DNA of 64,000 nt from Flavobacterium sediminis (GCF_003148385.1 NZ_CP029463.1:186001-250000), one strand, 5' to 3'; numbered from the stretch's first letter, positions 26,393-35,873 are shown. A program made the numbers and translations. The notes: generated from the letters alone by a model not told the origin.

Positions 26393-26400
26393 TACTTTTG
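26393..26400 (+). promoter_or_regulatory. -7 element of the beta-barrel gene next to the array
   Basis: TACTTTTG (TAnnTTTG) 33 bases before ATG 26434. Confidence 0.45.
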
Positions 26401-26433
26401 AGAGCAAAACTAATCAGCAGCTCTTTTTAAACA

Positions 26434-27666
26434 ATGAGAAAAAAACACCTGAACTATTTTATCAATCTACTCCTCCTTACTATTATAGCAAAAACCTACG
26501 GACAGGAAAAAAGGGTCCTCCCGTTAGAAAATACTCCGATTGAAATGTATGTGTTCTCTAACACACCTCAACCGATGTCTAATATCAGTGCTCATTTTAT
26601 CATTTTACCGGAAGATGTTTCTTTAGAAAACGGATCGCAAACGGATCTAATCAAAAATGAAAAAATAGAATTCGCTACCGACTATAGTTTTTATTACTAT
26701 CTGAAAATTCCGCAAAACATTCTTCATTCCCATGAAGTTATCCGTTTTTTAGAAACTATTGTAAAAGAAACTTTTGACCGGGACTTTTTCAACAGGAATA
26801 AAGTTCATCTATACCTGAAGAATACGAATATTCTTTTTAATTGTAGTGATTTGGACAGCTTAAACACTTACTTTGCCAGTATTTGGGTTTCTAAAACCAA
26901 TCCTGTCTATAACTGTCATAAAGACTTTATAGCAGATATTGCCAGTACTAATCTGAGAGCTAAAAAAAGAAACAGCACTACTTCCGTTTCCTACGAGACC
27001 GTAACAACTAACAAAGCTCAGGAAGTTCAGGAAAATAACGAATTCCTAAATTCTTTGAGTAAATTAAGTCGAAAAGTACAATTCTCTTTTGCAATTGGCT
27101 ATAATACGATCAATAAAAACTACCAAACAGAATTTGATCAGGAAACATTGATCGATTTCAGCGAACTCAATACCATTTGGACCATTAACGCCGGTTATAT
27201 GTTCTCAAAAAAATGGGGCAGTTTATTCAATCTGAATTTTCTGAATAAAAAAGAAAGTTCCGATCAGGAATACAAAACCACTTACAACAACATTATTATT
27301 TCGGGTAACGGAAGTGGTGCCGGTATGGTCAAATTCGGATTAGGCTTGCGTTTCATTCCTTATAGTCACAAAAGATGGAGTATAACGACTGACCTGACGT
27401 ATGGTTTACTAACCGCTAAGGCCGGAGGTGGTTCCGGTAACATAACCATTTATAGCGGCGGAACGTATAGTGATATTGAACGAGTAGAAAAGGAAGAAAA
27501 AACAAACTACACTGATCTAACTGTCAGCACAAACTACAAATTAGGGAAAGTTGTCTTTCTGTATAGCAGTTTCAACTATTCTTTTTCTAAATTTGATAAT
27601 GCTATAGGATCTGTAAAAGGTTTTACCGGTTATACTATTTCTTTAGGACTAGGATTCAATTTTTAA
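26434..27666 (+). CDS. Outer-membrane beta-barrel-like protein, unknown function
   Basis: 410 aa. It has a signal peptide ending near KTYGQ (about residue 23). Residues about 25-200 form a soluble domain I do not recognise. From about 215 to the end, alternating hydrophobic strands (FSFAIGYNTI, WTINAGYMFSKKWGSL, MVKFGLGLRFIPYS, WSITTDLTYG) and a last strand ending LGLGFNF with a terminal aromatic indicate an outer-membrane barrel of about eight to ten strands. No cas-like feature is present, and its own promoter element lies between it and the array. It is probably unrelated to CRISPR. Confidence 0.7.
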   Translation: MRKKHLNYFINLLLLTIIAKTYGQEKRVLPLENTPIEMYVFSNTPQPMSNISAHFIILPEDVSLENGSQTDLIKNEKIEFATDYSFYYYLKIPQNILHSHEVIRFLETIVKETFDRDFFNRNKVHLYLKNTNILFNCSDLDSLNTYFASIWVSKTNPVYNCHKDFIADIASTNLRAKKRNSTTSVSYETVTTNKAQEVQENNEFLNSLSKLSRKVQFSFAIGYNTINKNYQTEFDQETLIDFSELNTIWTINAGYMFSKKWGSLFNLNFLNKKESSDQEYKTTYNNIIISGNGSGAGMVKFGLGLRFIPYSHKRWSITTDLTYGLLTAKAGGGSGNITIYSGGTYSDIERVEKEEKTNYTDLTVSTNYKLGKVVFLYSSFNYSFSKFDNAIGSVKGFTGYTISLGLGFNF

Positions 27667-27819
27667 AAAATACATCTTATAAAATTAAACTTATACTAAT
27701 ATAAAATTTACAAAGTATAATTTTATACTAAATTTCTTTATTTTAAAATCACTTTCTTATAACTTTCAGTTGTTTTTCGTTCAATAGTTTAGCACAATTT
27801 AATTACTAAACTATACTAC

Positions 27820-30573
27820 ATGAAAACAAAAATTACACAACTATTATTATTTTTATTTACAACAGCCTTTTACGGACAGGTTACCCAAGCCGGAGACATT
27901 GCTTTTGTCGGCTTTAATGCTGATGCCAATGATGACTTAGCAATTGTCACTTTTCAGGACATACTACCCAATACCACTATTATTTTCTGCGATTCGGAAT
28001 GGAACGGTTCTTCTTTCGGAACAGATGAAGGCGATTTTACCTGGGATTCCGGTGCTACTACTATTCCTGCCGGAACGATCATTACTTTTAATGCTATCAG
28101 TTCAGCTTTAACACCCTCTGTAGGAAGTATTACGGTAAATAATGCCGGAGGGATCAGCAGTTCCAGTGAAGCTATATTTGCTTTTTTAGGTACTCCCCCA
28201 CGTACAGTAAGTACTATGCTGTCTGCTATAGCAAATGACAGTGGTGCTTTCGGAACTTTAGACAATAGCGGACTTACATTGGGTACTACTGCTATTGTTT
28301 TACCAAACGGAGCTGATGTGGCACAATACAACGGTCCGAGAACAGGCTTAACGCAGGCTTCTTTTTTAGCCGCTCTTAACAATATGAACTATTGGGATTC
28401 AGAAGATGGCAGCGGTGACCAATCTGCTAACGGTTCGGCTCCTGATCTTCCTTTCGATACTACTGTTTTTACATTAGGAACAACTTCTTATCCGGTGGTT
28501 AATTTTGATAACTCTATTTCGGTGGTTCAGGAAGATGCCGGAACCGTAGTTGTTTCGATCTCTTTATCAGAAGCCGCTATTCAGGATAGTTCTATAGATA
28601 TTGAGCTTAGCGCAGGCGGAAATGCCACAAATGGTAACGAATTCAGTTTTTCCGATCAAACGGTAACTTTCCTGACCGGAGAATCTCAAAAAGACATAAC
28701 CATTACCTTAAATGATAACCTGACATCTGATATTGATGTTTTCTTTGCTGTTTCACTTCACAATCCGAATAACATCACACTGGGTAGTACAACACAACAG
28801 TTGGTTTATATTTTAGATAATGAAATGAGCGCTCCGGCAGGTTCTAACACCTTAGGGGTCTCTTATTTAGGCAGCTACACGGTAGATGCTTCCGGTTCAG
28901 CTGAAATCGTAGCACACGACCCGGGTACCCAACGCTTGTTCGTTCTAAATGCTACGGCTGCTAAAGTTGAAATATTAGATTTTTCTAACCCTTCCTCTGT
29001 TTCACCCATTAATTCAGTAGACATGACCGCCTACGGAATCGGTGCTACCAGCATAGCTGTAAAAAACGGAATGGTTGCTGCAACCGTAGAAGCAGCTTCT
29101 CAAGGTAACGGAAAAGTCGTTTTTATGGATACAAACGGTACGATTACAGATGTGGTTACTGTAGGTATTTTACCGGACATGCTTACCTTTACCCATAACG
29201 GAACCAAAGTTGTAACGGCTAACGAAGGAGAACCAAACGATGACTATACCCTGGATCCGGAAGGTACAATTTCCATTATCGACGTTTCAGGAGGTTTAAA
29301 CAATATTGCTCAGGCTAATGTGGCTACATTGAATTTCAATGCCTTTGACAGTCAGATTGCTACTTTAAAAGCTAACGGCATTCGTATCTTCGGACCGGGA
29401 TCAACGGTTTCCCAAGATCTTGAACCGGAATATATCACCATTTCTGATGACGATACAACAGCATGGGTTACTTTACAGGAAAACAATGCCTTAGCAGTTG
29501 TCAATTTAACAACAAATCAAATTACAGATATTATCCCATTAGGAACCAAAGACCATTCACTGGCTTCGAATGCTTTTGATGCATCTGATAATTTAAGTGT
29601 TATCTTTATGAGCACTTGGCCGGTAAAAGGTTTATATATGCCAGATGCTATTGCACATTATACCGTTGGCGGAACTACTTATCTCGTAACAGCAAACGAA
29701 GGTGATTCAAGAGATTACAACGGCTACTCAGAAGAAGTTCGTATAAAAAGTAATAGTTATGTTCTGGACCCAAGCGTTTTCCCGAATGCCGATCTACTCA
29801 AAAAAGACAGTAATTTAGGTCGACTTACAGTAACGTTAGCTTCCGGTGATACGGATAATGACGGTGACTTTGATGAAATTCATGTTTACGGAGGGCGCTC
29901 TTTTAGTATATGGAATGCCTCCACAGGAACCTTAGTATATGACAGTGGTAATGATTTTGAATATATCACAAAAGAAGATCCTACATTCGGAAACTTATTC
30001 AATGTCAGCAACGACAACAATAACTTTAAGAACCGTAGCGACAATAAAGGTCCGGAACCTGAAGGAGTAACTGTAGCTGAGATCAACGGAAACCATTATG
30101 CTTTTATCACGTTAGAAAGAACCGGAGGTCTAATGGTTTACAATATTACCGATCCGAACAACCCGTTCTTTGAAACCTATCAAAACAGCAGAAATACAAC
30201 TACTTTAGGAGGTGATCTGGGACCGGAAGGGATTATCTACATTGCTCCGGCTGATAATTCAAGTAACAAAGGCTTAATTGTTATGGCTAATGAAGTAAGT
30301 GCTACTTTAAGCATTTATGAAATGAACAACGTTACGCTTAGCACTGCTGATTTTTCTACAACAAAAGAACAATGGATCGCTTATCCGAACCCTGTAAAGA
30401 ACGGAACGGTACACTTCAATAAAATCGTTCAGAAATTAATGGTTTTTGATACTCACGGAAGAAAAGTATTAGAAAAAGAAAATACTGATTTTATCAACTT
30501 AGACAGCTTATCTCAAGGTTTTTATATTATAACGAATGAGAATACTGAAGCCTTAAAAATCTATAAAGAGTAG
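27820..30573 (+). CDS. Choice-of-anchor I family protein with T9SS type A sorting signal
   Basis: 917 aa secreted protein. A signal peptide (to about FYGQ, 20) is followed by an unrecognised beta-rich domain (about 20-215), a Calx-beta repeat (about 225-335, with SVVQEDAGTVVVSISLSE), and a large choice-of-anchor I beta-propeller-like domain (about 345-825; EIVAHDPGTQRLFVLNA, VTANEGEPNDDY, VTANEGDSRDYNGYSEE, GPEPEGV). The end is a T9SS type A sorting domain (IAYPNPVKNGTVHF ... LSQGFYIITNENTEALKIYKE). Related proteins are sometimes annotated as alkaline phosphatase-like, but activity is unproven. The protein is expected to be exported by the type IX system and held on the cell surface or released. 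Confidence 0.9.
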   Translation: MKTKITQLLLFLFTTAFYGQVTQAGDIAFVGFNADANDDLAIVTFQDILPNTTIIFCDSEWNGSSFGTDEGDFTWDSGATTIPAGTIITFNAISSALTPSVGSITVNNAGGISSSSEAIFAFLGTPPRTVSTMLSAIANDSGAFGTLDNSGLTLGTTAIVLPNGADVAQYNGPRTGLTQASFLAALNNMNYWDSEDGSGDQSANGSAPDLPFDTTVFTLGTTSYPVVNFDNSISVVQEDAGTVVVSISLSEAAIQDSSIDIELSAGGNATNGNEFSFSDQTVTFLTGESQKDITITLNDNLTSDIDVFFAVSLHNPNNITLGSTTQQLVYILDNEMSAPAGSNTLGVSYLGSYTVDASGSAEIVAHDPGTQRLFVLNATAAKVEILDFSNPSSVSPINSVDMTAYGIGATSIAVKNGMVAATVEAASQGNGKVVFMDTNGTITDVVTVGILPDMLTFTHNGTKVVTANEGEPNDDYTLDPEGTISIIDVSGGLNNIAQANVATLNFNAFDSQIATLKANGIRIFGPGSTVSQDLEPEYITISDDDTTAWVTLQENNALAVVNLTTNQITDIIPLGTKDHSLASNAFDASDNLSVIFMSTWPVKGLYMPDAIAHYTVGGTTYLVTANEGDSRDYNGYSEEVRIKSNSYVLDPSVFPNADLLKKDSNLGRLTVTLASGDTDNDGDFDEIHVYGGRSFSIWNASTGTLVYDSGNDFEYITKEDPTFGNLFNVSNDNNNFKNRSDNKGPEPEGVTVAEINGNHYAFITLERTGGLMVYNITDPNNPFFETYQNSRNTTTLGGDLGPEGIIYIAPADNSSNKGLIVMANEVSATLSIYEMNNVTLSTADFSTTKEQWIAYPNPVKNGTVHFNKIVQKLMVFDTHGRKVLEKENTDFINLDSLSQGFYIITNENTEALKIYKE

Positions 30574-30595
30574 AATTTGTTAATAACTGCCCCCG

Positions 30596-30636
30596 AACTC
30601 CTTTCTTGTTTTATACCGGAAAGGAGTTTTCTTTTT
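30596..30636 (+). terminator. Terminator of the T9SS protein gene
   Basis: AACTCCTTTC / GAAAGGAGTT ten-base stem followed by TTTTCTTTTT. Confidence 0.85.
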
Positions 30637-30688
30637 AGGATAATCTAAAACTAATATTCGTATTTTTACTTCCGAAAAAACAACTGAT

Positions 30689-31270
30689 ATGAAACTTGTA
30701 TTTGCCTCAAACAACAAAAATAAAATTGCCGAAATCAAACAAATGTTGCCTGCCGATATCGAATTACTAAGCTTACAAGATATCGGTTGCATGGAAGATA
30801 TTCCTGAAACCGCAAATACCATAGAAGGAAATGCGATTTTAAAAGCCGATTATGTAACTGAAAAATACGGCTACAATTGTTTTGCCGACGATACCGGATT
30901 AGAAGTTGATGCTTTAGACGGAGCACCGGGAGTTTATTCTGCCCGTTATGCAGGCGAACAAAAGAACGATAAAGATAATATTCGTAAATTATTGAGTGAA
31001 TTAGGTCAAAATACAAATCGGAATGCCCGGTTTAAAACAGTTATTGCACTCAACTTAAACGGTACGCAATATCTTTTTCCCGGAATTGCAAAAGGTTCAA
31101 TTATTTTTGAAGAACAAGGCGAAAAAGGATTTGGCTACGACCCGGTCTTTCAACCCGAAGGCTTAAAGGTAACTTTTGCCCAGCTTTCTATGGACGAAAA
31201 AGCCAAACTAAGCCACAGAGGAATAGCTACCCGAAAACTGATCACTTTCTTAAATGATCTTAGCTTTTAA
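30689..31270 (+). CDS. rdgB: Non-canonical purine NTP diphosphatase (RdgB/HAM1)
   Basis: 193 aa cytoplasmic house-cleaning enzyme that hydrolyses ITP, dITP and XTP to the monophosphate. Motifs are FASNNKNKIAEI at the start, ETANTIEGNAILKA, FADDTGLEVDALDGAPGVYSARY with the catalytic acidic residues, KGFGYDPVF and LSHRGIA near the end. Length is typical. It is convergent with, and overlaps by 11 bases, the TRIC-like gene. Confidence 0.96.
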   Translation: MKLVFASNNKNKIAEIKQMLPADIELLSLQDIGCMEDIPETANTIEGNAILKADYVTEKYGYNCFADDTGLEVDALDGAPGVYSARYAGEQKNDKDNIRKLLSELGQNTNRNARFKTVIALNLNGTQYLFPGIAKGSIIFEEQGEKGFGYDPVFQPEGLKVTFAQLSMDEKAKLSHRGIATRKLITFLNDLSF

Positions 31271-31868
31271 TTGTTATCACAGGTAAACTCCAGCTAAAAT
31301 GAACTGCCATCAAACGGAAAATAATAATAAATAGGGAAGTGATCAATTCATTAACGGAATCTTCCAATCCTAAAAAGCGTAATACAAAAAATAAAATGCC
31401 ACCTATAATACAGATCGTTGCATAAATAGTCCCTTTTCGCAACAAAAGAGGTATTTCATTACATAAAATATCCCGGATCAAACCTCCGAAACTTGCCGTA
31501 ATGGTTCCCAGAGTGATACAAACTGTCGGATGCAAACCGTATTCTAAGCCTTTTTCAATCCCTATTAAGGTATAAACTCCTAAACCGATCGTATCAAACA
31601 AAAACAATGATACCCGAAGCTTATTCAAATAATTCCTGAATACTATAGCAACTATACATCCCAAAATAATGATGTAAACATAATTCAGATTTTCCATCCA
31701 GCCTACCGGCATCCTTCCTATCAGAACATCGCGCAATGTTCCGCCTCCCAAAGCCGTAACAAAAGCAATAATAAATACACCGAACAGATCCAGTTTTTTA
31801 TTGATCGCCGCCAAAACCCCGGAAATTGCAAACACAAAAACTCCGATTATATCTAAGATTTGAATCAT
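31260..31868 (-). CDS. Trimeric intracellular cation channel (TRIC/UPF0126) family membrane protein
   Basis: 202 aa with about seven hydrophobic segments and the internal pseudo-repeat of this family. Each half has a glycine-rich motif: GVFIIAFVTALGGGTLRDVLIG in the first and TITASFGGLIRDILCNE in the second, both containing GG-x2-RD. Prokaryotic TRIC channels are homotrimeric potassium or sodium channels in the inner membrane. The physiological role is unknown. A -7 element (31882-31889) stands 14 bases before the start. Confidence 0.9.
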   Translation of the reverse strand: MIQILDIIGVFVFAISGVLAAINKKLDLFGVFIIAFVTALGGGTLRDVLIGRMPVGWMENLNYVYIIILGCIVAIVFRNYLNKLRVSLFLFDTIGLGVYTLIGIEKGLEYGLHPTVCITLGTITASFGGLIRDILCNEIPLLLRKGTIYATICIIGGILFFVLRFLGLEDSVNELITSLFIIIFRLMAVHFSWSLPVITIKS

Positions 31869-31881
31869 TATTTATTTTTTG

Positions 31882-31889
31882 CAAAAGTA
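31882..31889 (-). promoter_or_regulatory. -7 element of the TRIC-like gene
   Basis: TACTTTTG on the minus strand, 14 bases before the start codon. Confidence 0.45.
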
Positions 31890-32020
31890 CCACCATTTAT
31901 TTTTTTCTTAAAACTTATTTTTAACGCAAAAGATCACTTTACTTTCTTTCGGCAACTCATACAAACCTAACAAACTAAAAATCAATTACTAACAAATTAG
32001 CATATCTCATTTATTAGCCC

Positions 32021-32028
32021 TACCTTTG
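32021..32028 (+). promoter_or_regulatory. -7 element of the first DEAD-box helicase gene
   Basis: TACCTTTG. A transcript starting about seven bases later begins after position 32026, so the ATG at 32026 cannot be used and ATG 32050 is the start. Confidence 0.6.
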
Positions 32029-32049
32029 CACCTATTTTTAAACATATAC

Positions 32050-33843
32050 ATGAACAAATTTGAACAATTGGGTCTTAATGAATCGCTACTGCTGGCGATA
32101 AAAGACCTTGGATTTGAAAATCCATCGGAAGTACAGGAAAAGGCGATTCCCATTTTATTGGAAAAAGACACTGATATTGTTGCACTGGCACAAACAGGTA
32201 CTGGTAAAACGGCAGCATTTGGTTTTCCGCTTATTCAGAAAATCAATGTCGATGACAGAAGAACTCAGGCTTTGGTGCTCTCACCTACACGCGAACTTTG
32301 TTTGCAGATTACCAATGAAATAAAGCAATATTCCAAATACGTAAAAGAACTACATACTGTAGCCATTTACGGTGGTGCTAACATTAATGAACAGGCTAAA
32401 GAGATCAAACGCGGAGCACAGATTATTGTTGCAACTCCCGGTAGAATGCAGGATATGATCAACCGTGGTATGGTAAACATCAAAAACATCAACTATTGTG
32501 TTTTAGATGAAGCTGACGAAATGTTGAACATGGGATTCTATGACGACATCACAGCCATTTTATCAGACACACCGGATGAAAAATCAACTTGGTTATTCTC
32601 GGCTACTATGCCTCAGGAAGTAGCACGTATTGCACGCGAATTCATGCGTAAACCACTTGAAATTACGGTTGGACACAAAAACTCAGGCTCTCAGAATGTA
32701 TCCCACGAATTCTATTTAGTGAATGCTCGTGACCGTTATGCGGCTTTAAAACGTTTAGCAGATGCTAACCCGGATATCTTCTCCGTTGTTTTCTGTAGAA
32801 CCAAAAGAGACACGCAGGCCATTGCTGAAAAATTAATTGAAGACGGATACAATGCTGCTGCACTACACGGTGACCTTTCTCAGGCGCAACGTGATGCTGT
32901 AATGAAATCGTTTAGAGGACGACAAATACAGATGTTAGTTGCTACCGACGTAGCTGCTCGTGGTATTGATGTTGACGATATAACACACGTAATCAACTAT
33001 CAGTTACCGGATGAAGTAGAAACCTATACCCACCGTTCCGGTCGTACCGGTCGTGCCGGAAAATCAGGTACTTCTATGGTTATTGTAACAAAGAGTGAGT
33101 TGCGTAAGATCAACCAGATTGAAAAGATCATTAAAACGAAATTCGAAGAAAAACCGATTCCTTCAGGTATTGAAATCTGCGAAATTCAGTTGTTCCACTT
33201 AGCGAATAAGATCAAAGACGTAGAGATCGATCACGAAATTGACTCGTATTTACCGGCTATAGAGGAAGTTTTAATTGACTTGTCAAAAGAAGAACTGATC
33301 AAACGTATCGTTTCCGTTGAATTCAACCGTTTCTTAGCTTACTATAAAAAATCGAGAGACATCAGTGCGGAAACTTCTTCAAACAGAAGAGGTGAAATCC
33401 CTACTGACGGAGCTGTACGCTATTTCATTAACATTGGCTCAAGAGATAATTTTGACTGGATGTCACTTAAAGATTTCTTACGCGATACGTTAGAATTAGG
33501 TCGTGATGATATCTTTAAAGTAGATGTAAAAGAAGGTTTTTCATTCTTTAATACTGATGCTGAACATGTTGACCGTGTAATGAACACGATGAACAATATT
33601 CGTTTAGAAGGGCGCAAGATCAATGTGGAAATTTCTAAAAATGACGGAAGCCGAAATCAAGGGCGTAGAGATCATGGCGGAAGAGACCGAAGAAATTCAG
33701 GCAACCGTGAACGAAGAGGAAATTCTGATCGCAAGTTTGAAGGACGAAAAGACGGAAAACCATCCGGTGAACGCAAAGGAAGAAGAAGTAACGATACTGA
33801 GAAAGGCTTTTTTGACAGGGCAAAACGCTCCAGAAGAAGCTAG
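32050..33843 (+). CDS. DEAD-box RNA helicase (DeaD/CsdA-like)
   Basis: 597 aa from ATG 32050 (MNKFEQLGL). The helicase core has the Q motif (FENPSEVQEKAIP), motif I AQTGTGKT, PTRELC, TPGR, motif II VLDEADEML, motif III SAT, then ATDVAARGIDV and HRSGRTGRAG. A DbpA-like RNA-binding domain (about 470-545, AVRYFINIGSRDNFD) is followed by an Arg/Gly/Asp-rich tail (RRDHGGRDRRNSGN). This layout matches cold-shock or ribosome-assembly helicases such as DeaD. Transcription appears to end at a large hairpin that overlaps the start of the next gene. Confidence 0.94.
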   Translation: MNKFEQLGLNESLLLAIKDLGFENPSEVQEKAIPILLEKDTDIVALAQTGTGKTAAFGFPLIQKINVDDRRTQALVLSPTRELCLQITNEIKQYSKYVKELHTVAIYGGANINEQAKEIKRGAQIIVATPGRMQDMINRGMVNIKNINYCVLDEADEMLNMGFYDDITAILSDTPDEKSTWLFSATMPQEVARIAREFMRKPLEITVGHKNSGSQNVSHEFYLVNARDRYAALKRLADANPDIFSVVFCRTKRDTQAIAEKLIEDGYNAAALHGDLSQAQRDAVMKSFRGRQIQMLVATDVAARGIDVDDITHVINYQLPDEVETYTHRSGRTGRAGKSGTSMVIVTKSELRKINQIEKIIKTKFEEKPIPSGIEICEIQLFHLANKIKDVEIDHEIDSYLPAIEEVLIDLSKEELIKRIVSVEFNRFLAYYKKSRDISAETSSNRRGEIPTDGAVRYFINIGSRDNFDWMSLKDFLRDTLELGRDDIFKVDVKEGFSFFNTDAEHVDRVMNTMNNIRLEGRKINVEISKNDGSRNQGRRDHGGRDRRNSGNRERRGNSDRKFEGRKDGKPSGERKGRRSNDTEKGFFDRAKRSRRS

Positions 33844-33872
33844 TTTCGTTAATTTTAAGATAAAATAATAAG

Positions 33873-33946
33873 AAACTATAAAATATCTCAGTTTGATTCG
33901 TATTTTTGAATCAAGATTTACCCAACAATGAGATATTTTATAGTTT
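33873..33946 (+). terminator. Long-armed terminator overlapping the next start codon
   Basis: Perfect 18-base inverted repeat: 33873-33890 pairs with 33929-33946, followed by a T run (33944-33950). The right arm includes the last two bases of ATG 33928. An inner dyad TTGATTC / GAATCAA (33893-33899, 33908-33914) lies in the loop. A transcript from the helicase gene forms the full stem. A transcript starting from the -7 element in the loop does not include the left arm. Confidence 0.65.
33901..33908 (+). promoter_or_regulatory. -7 element of the CarboxypepD_reg-like gene
   Basis: TATTTTTG lies between the arms of the inner dyad TTGATTC / GAATCAA, so a dimeric regulator bound to the dyad would cover the promoter. 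Confidence 0.5.
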
Positions 33947-34701
33947 TTTTATTAGCTATATTTTCCAATTTTGCTCTTGCGCAAAATGACACCTTGGTAG
34001 CCAACCTGCAAGGAACTGTTATTAATAGCCAAACCCGTTTACCCATGAATAACGTTCACGTTATCAATACATCATTAGTAAAAGGGACTATAACCGACGG
34101 AAATGGTTTTTTTGAATTACCGGCTCGTGCAAACGATACTTTATTATTTTCCTATTTAGGTTTTGAGACCATTAAAGTAAGGGTTACCCACGACTGGATC
34201 AAAAACAAGTCATCTAAAGTGGTCTTAACCGAAAAAGCTTATGCCCTAGAGGAAGTCGTTTTGGCGCGTTATAACTTAACCGGCTATGTGGAAGTCGACA
34301 CGGATCTCATTCCGGTACATGAAGACAATTACCGTTACAGTATTTCCGGTTTAAATGCCGGTTATGAAGCCGGGGACAAATCTCCCGGAGCCGTGACTAA
34401 AGTTTTACAATCGATCTTTAATCCTGCTGACTTTTTATACAATACCTTTGGCAAGCGTCCGAAACAGATGGAAAAGCTCAAAAAAATGAAACAGGACGAT
34501 ACGGTCAGGGAACTCTTGGCAACTAAATACGACCGTCAGACTTTAGCAGCTTTATTAGAAGTAGACAAAGACGATATCCCTCTGATCCTGCAAAACTGCA
34601 ACTATTCGGAATATTTTATCAAAACGGCAAATGACCTTCAAATTCTGGATGCCATCAGTGCTTGTTATGAAGAATATAAGATTTTGAAAAAGAATAAATA
34701 A
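33928..34701 (+). CDS. CarboxypepD_reg-like domain protein
   Basis: 257 aa exported protein. A signal peptide (MRYFIVFLLAIFSNFALAQ) is followed by a CarboxypepD_reg-like beta-sandwich (about 25-108: LQGTVINSQTRLPMNNVHVINTSLVKGTITDGNGFFEL ... LLFSYLGFETIKV), the same module that begins many TonB-dependent receptors. The remaining 150 residues are not a barrel. They are mixed and charged, with no recognised family. Such proteins are common in Flavobacteriia with unknown role. Its promoter lies inside the loop of the upstream hairpin. Confidence 0.85.
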   Translation: MRYFIVFLLAIFSNFALAQNDTLVANLQGTVINSQTRLPMNNVHVINTSLVKGTITDGNGFFELPARANDTLLFSYLGFETIKVRVTHDWIKNKSSKVVLTEKAYALEEVVLARYNLTGYVEVDTDLIPVHEDNYRYSISGLNAGYEAGDKSPGAVTKVLQSIFNPADFLYNTFGKRPKQMEKLKKMKQDDTVRELLATKYDRQTLAALLEVDKDDIPLILQNCNYSEYFIKTANDLQILDAISACYEEYKILKKNK

Positions 34702-35043
34702 GTAATACTCAACAGTAAAACAGGTAAAAGTAATATATATTTAAAATTAATCTTCTTACTTCTACCTTAGTGTTTTTTCTTTACTTTTAGAAGTAACTAC
34801 TATTGTTTCACAAATGTTATCCATTGCGTTACCGATAAGATAACTGGAGGAGCAGGTGATGAAAAATCATCCTGAGTTGAATGAACCGGAAGTATGTAGA
34901 TACGAATCGCTTCAACTACCACTGTTGAAAACCGAAATATTTAAAATAAAGGGATTTACAAACCCCTTTATTTTTTGTTTAATTTTAAATATTACACTGC
35001 CCTATAAAAAACACTTTATTATCACTAAATGAAAACAGTAGTA
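34702..35043. other. Intergenic region with a coding remnant and terminator
   Basis: No complete gene. On the minus strand, 34925-34800 is an open frame that reads like a protein C-terminus (QDDFSSPAPPVILSVTQWI, then stop) without a start, probably a remnant. A hairpin TTCAAC / GTTGAA at 34907-34924 marks the left edge of the duplicated block. The terminator at 34945-34975 follows. Confidence 0.5.
34945..34975. terminator. Terminator of the 35044-35673 gene
   Basis: AATAAAGGG / CCCTTTATT stem with T runs on both sides. A near copy (35775-35803) follows the paralogous gene. Confidence 0.7.
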
Positions 35044-35673
35044 CTACTGCTTTATTAAAGTATAATCACCAAAAGGAATCGAAAAATAATCTGCTGTTGA
35101 CGGTGTTCCGTCTTCTTTATAACCACAGGCAACTGTTTCAAACCTGAACTGTACTTTTAATTTTTGTACCCCTCCTTCAACGACTACACGCATTGCCCAC
35201 ATACCTTCCAAGCAATCATCATCATTAGCCGGCTCTGTAAAGAACATTACTAAACGCTTTTCGTTAGCGTTGCACTCATCACATACCGGATAACTTGTCT
35301 TTCTTATTCTTGTTACAGAATACATGTTGTAATCAAAAAGACCAAGATAATTTACATCTAAATTACTTAAAGTATTTGCCTTTTCAACTCCATCTTCTAT
35401 ATACTGGAATTCCCCCACTAAACAATCTTCATAGTAAGAGTTATCAATTAATAACATCTCTTTCTTAAAAAAAGTTACCTTTAATATCGTATCTCCTTCC
35501 GTATACATCCAGGTTCCGACAAACTGATCTAAATAATTATCGACATCTTTATAATAGGCTCCATCTACATCACCTAAATAAAAATTAGGATCAAATCTGG
35601 GGATTATAGGATTCTGTGCTTTACAATGTGTAAAAGCAAGACTCAATAGTAATACATACAATATTTTTTTCAT
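35044..35673 (-). CDS. DUF6705-like exported protein, copy A
   Basis: 209 aa. The N-terminus MKKILYVLLLSLAFTHCKAQ is an export signal with a cysteine at 17, so it may be a lipoprotein, although the lipobox FTHC is not ideal. The body has YLDQFVGTWMYTEGDTILKVTFFKK and a YPVCDECNANEKRL segment with a CxxC pair, resembling the small flavobacterial DUF6705 family of unknown role. It differs from the copy at 35874-36503 mainly around residues 22-36 and 91-128, and the last 65 residues are the same. It lies directly after a broken copy of the JAMM lipoprotein gene end. Confidence 0.75.
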   Translation of the reverse strand: MKKILYVLLLSLAFTHCKAQNPIIPRFDPNFYLGDVDGAYYKDVDNYLDQFVGTWMYTEGDTILKVTFFKKEMLLIDNSYYEDCLVGEFQYIEDGVEKANTLSNLDVNYLGLFDYNMYSVTRIRKTSYPVCDECNANEKRLVMFFTEPANDDDCLEGMWAMRVVVEGGVQKLKVQFRFETVACGYKEDGTPSTADYFSIPFGDYTLIKQ

Positions 35674-35774
35674 AATCGTTAGTTTTTATTCGTTACAAGG
35701 AGTGCTGTTACCGGGTTATAAAAAGTAGTAGAATCTTTGTTCAACTACCACTGTTGAAAACCGAAATATTTAAA

Positions 35775-35803
35775 ATAAAGGGGGTTGTAAATCCCCTTAT
35801 TTT
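35775..35803. terminator. Terminator of the 35874-36503 gene
   Basis: AATAAAGGGG / CCCCTTATT imperfect stem followed by T residues. It is the copy of the one at 34945. Confidence 0.65.
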
Positions 35804-35873
35804 TTGTTAAATTTTAAATATTACACAGCCCTATAAAAAAACACTTTATTATCACTAAATGAAAACAGTACTA

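Noticed and set aside
26198-26401. 67-codon open frame at the right end of the CRISPR array
   Set aside because: It reads through two repeats and spacers; the apparent repeat peptide comes from the DNA repeat, not from selection on protein.
27954-28382. 142-codon minus-strand open frame inside the T9SS protein gene
   Set aside because: Shadow frame of a clearly coding plus-strand gene.
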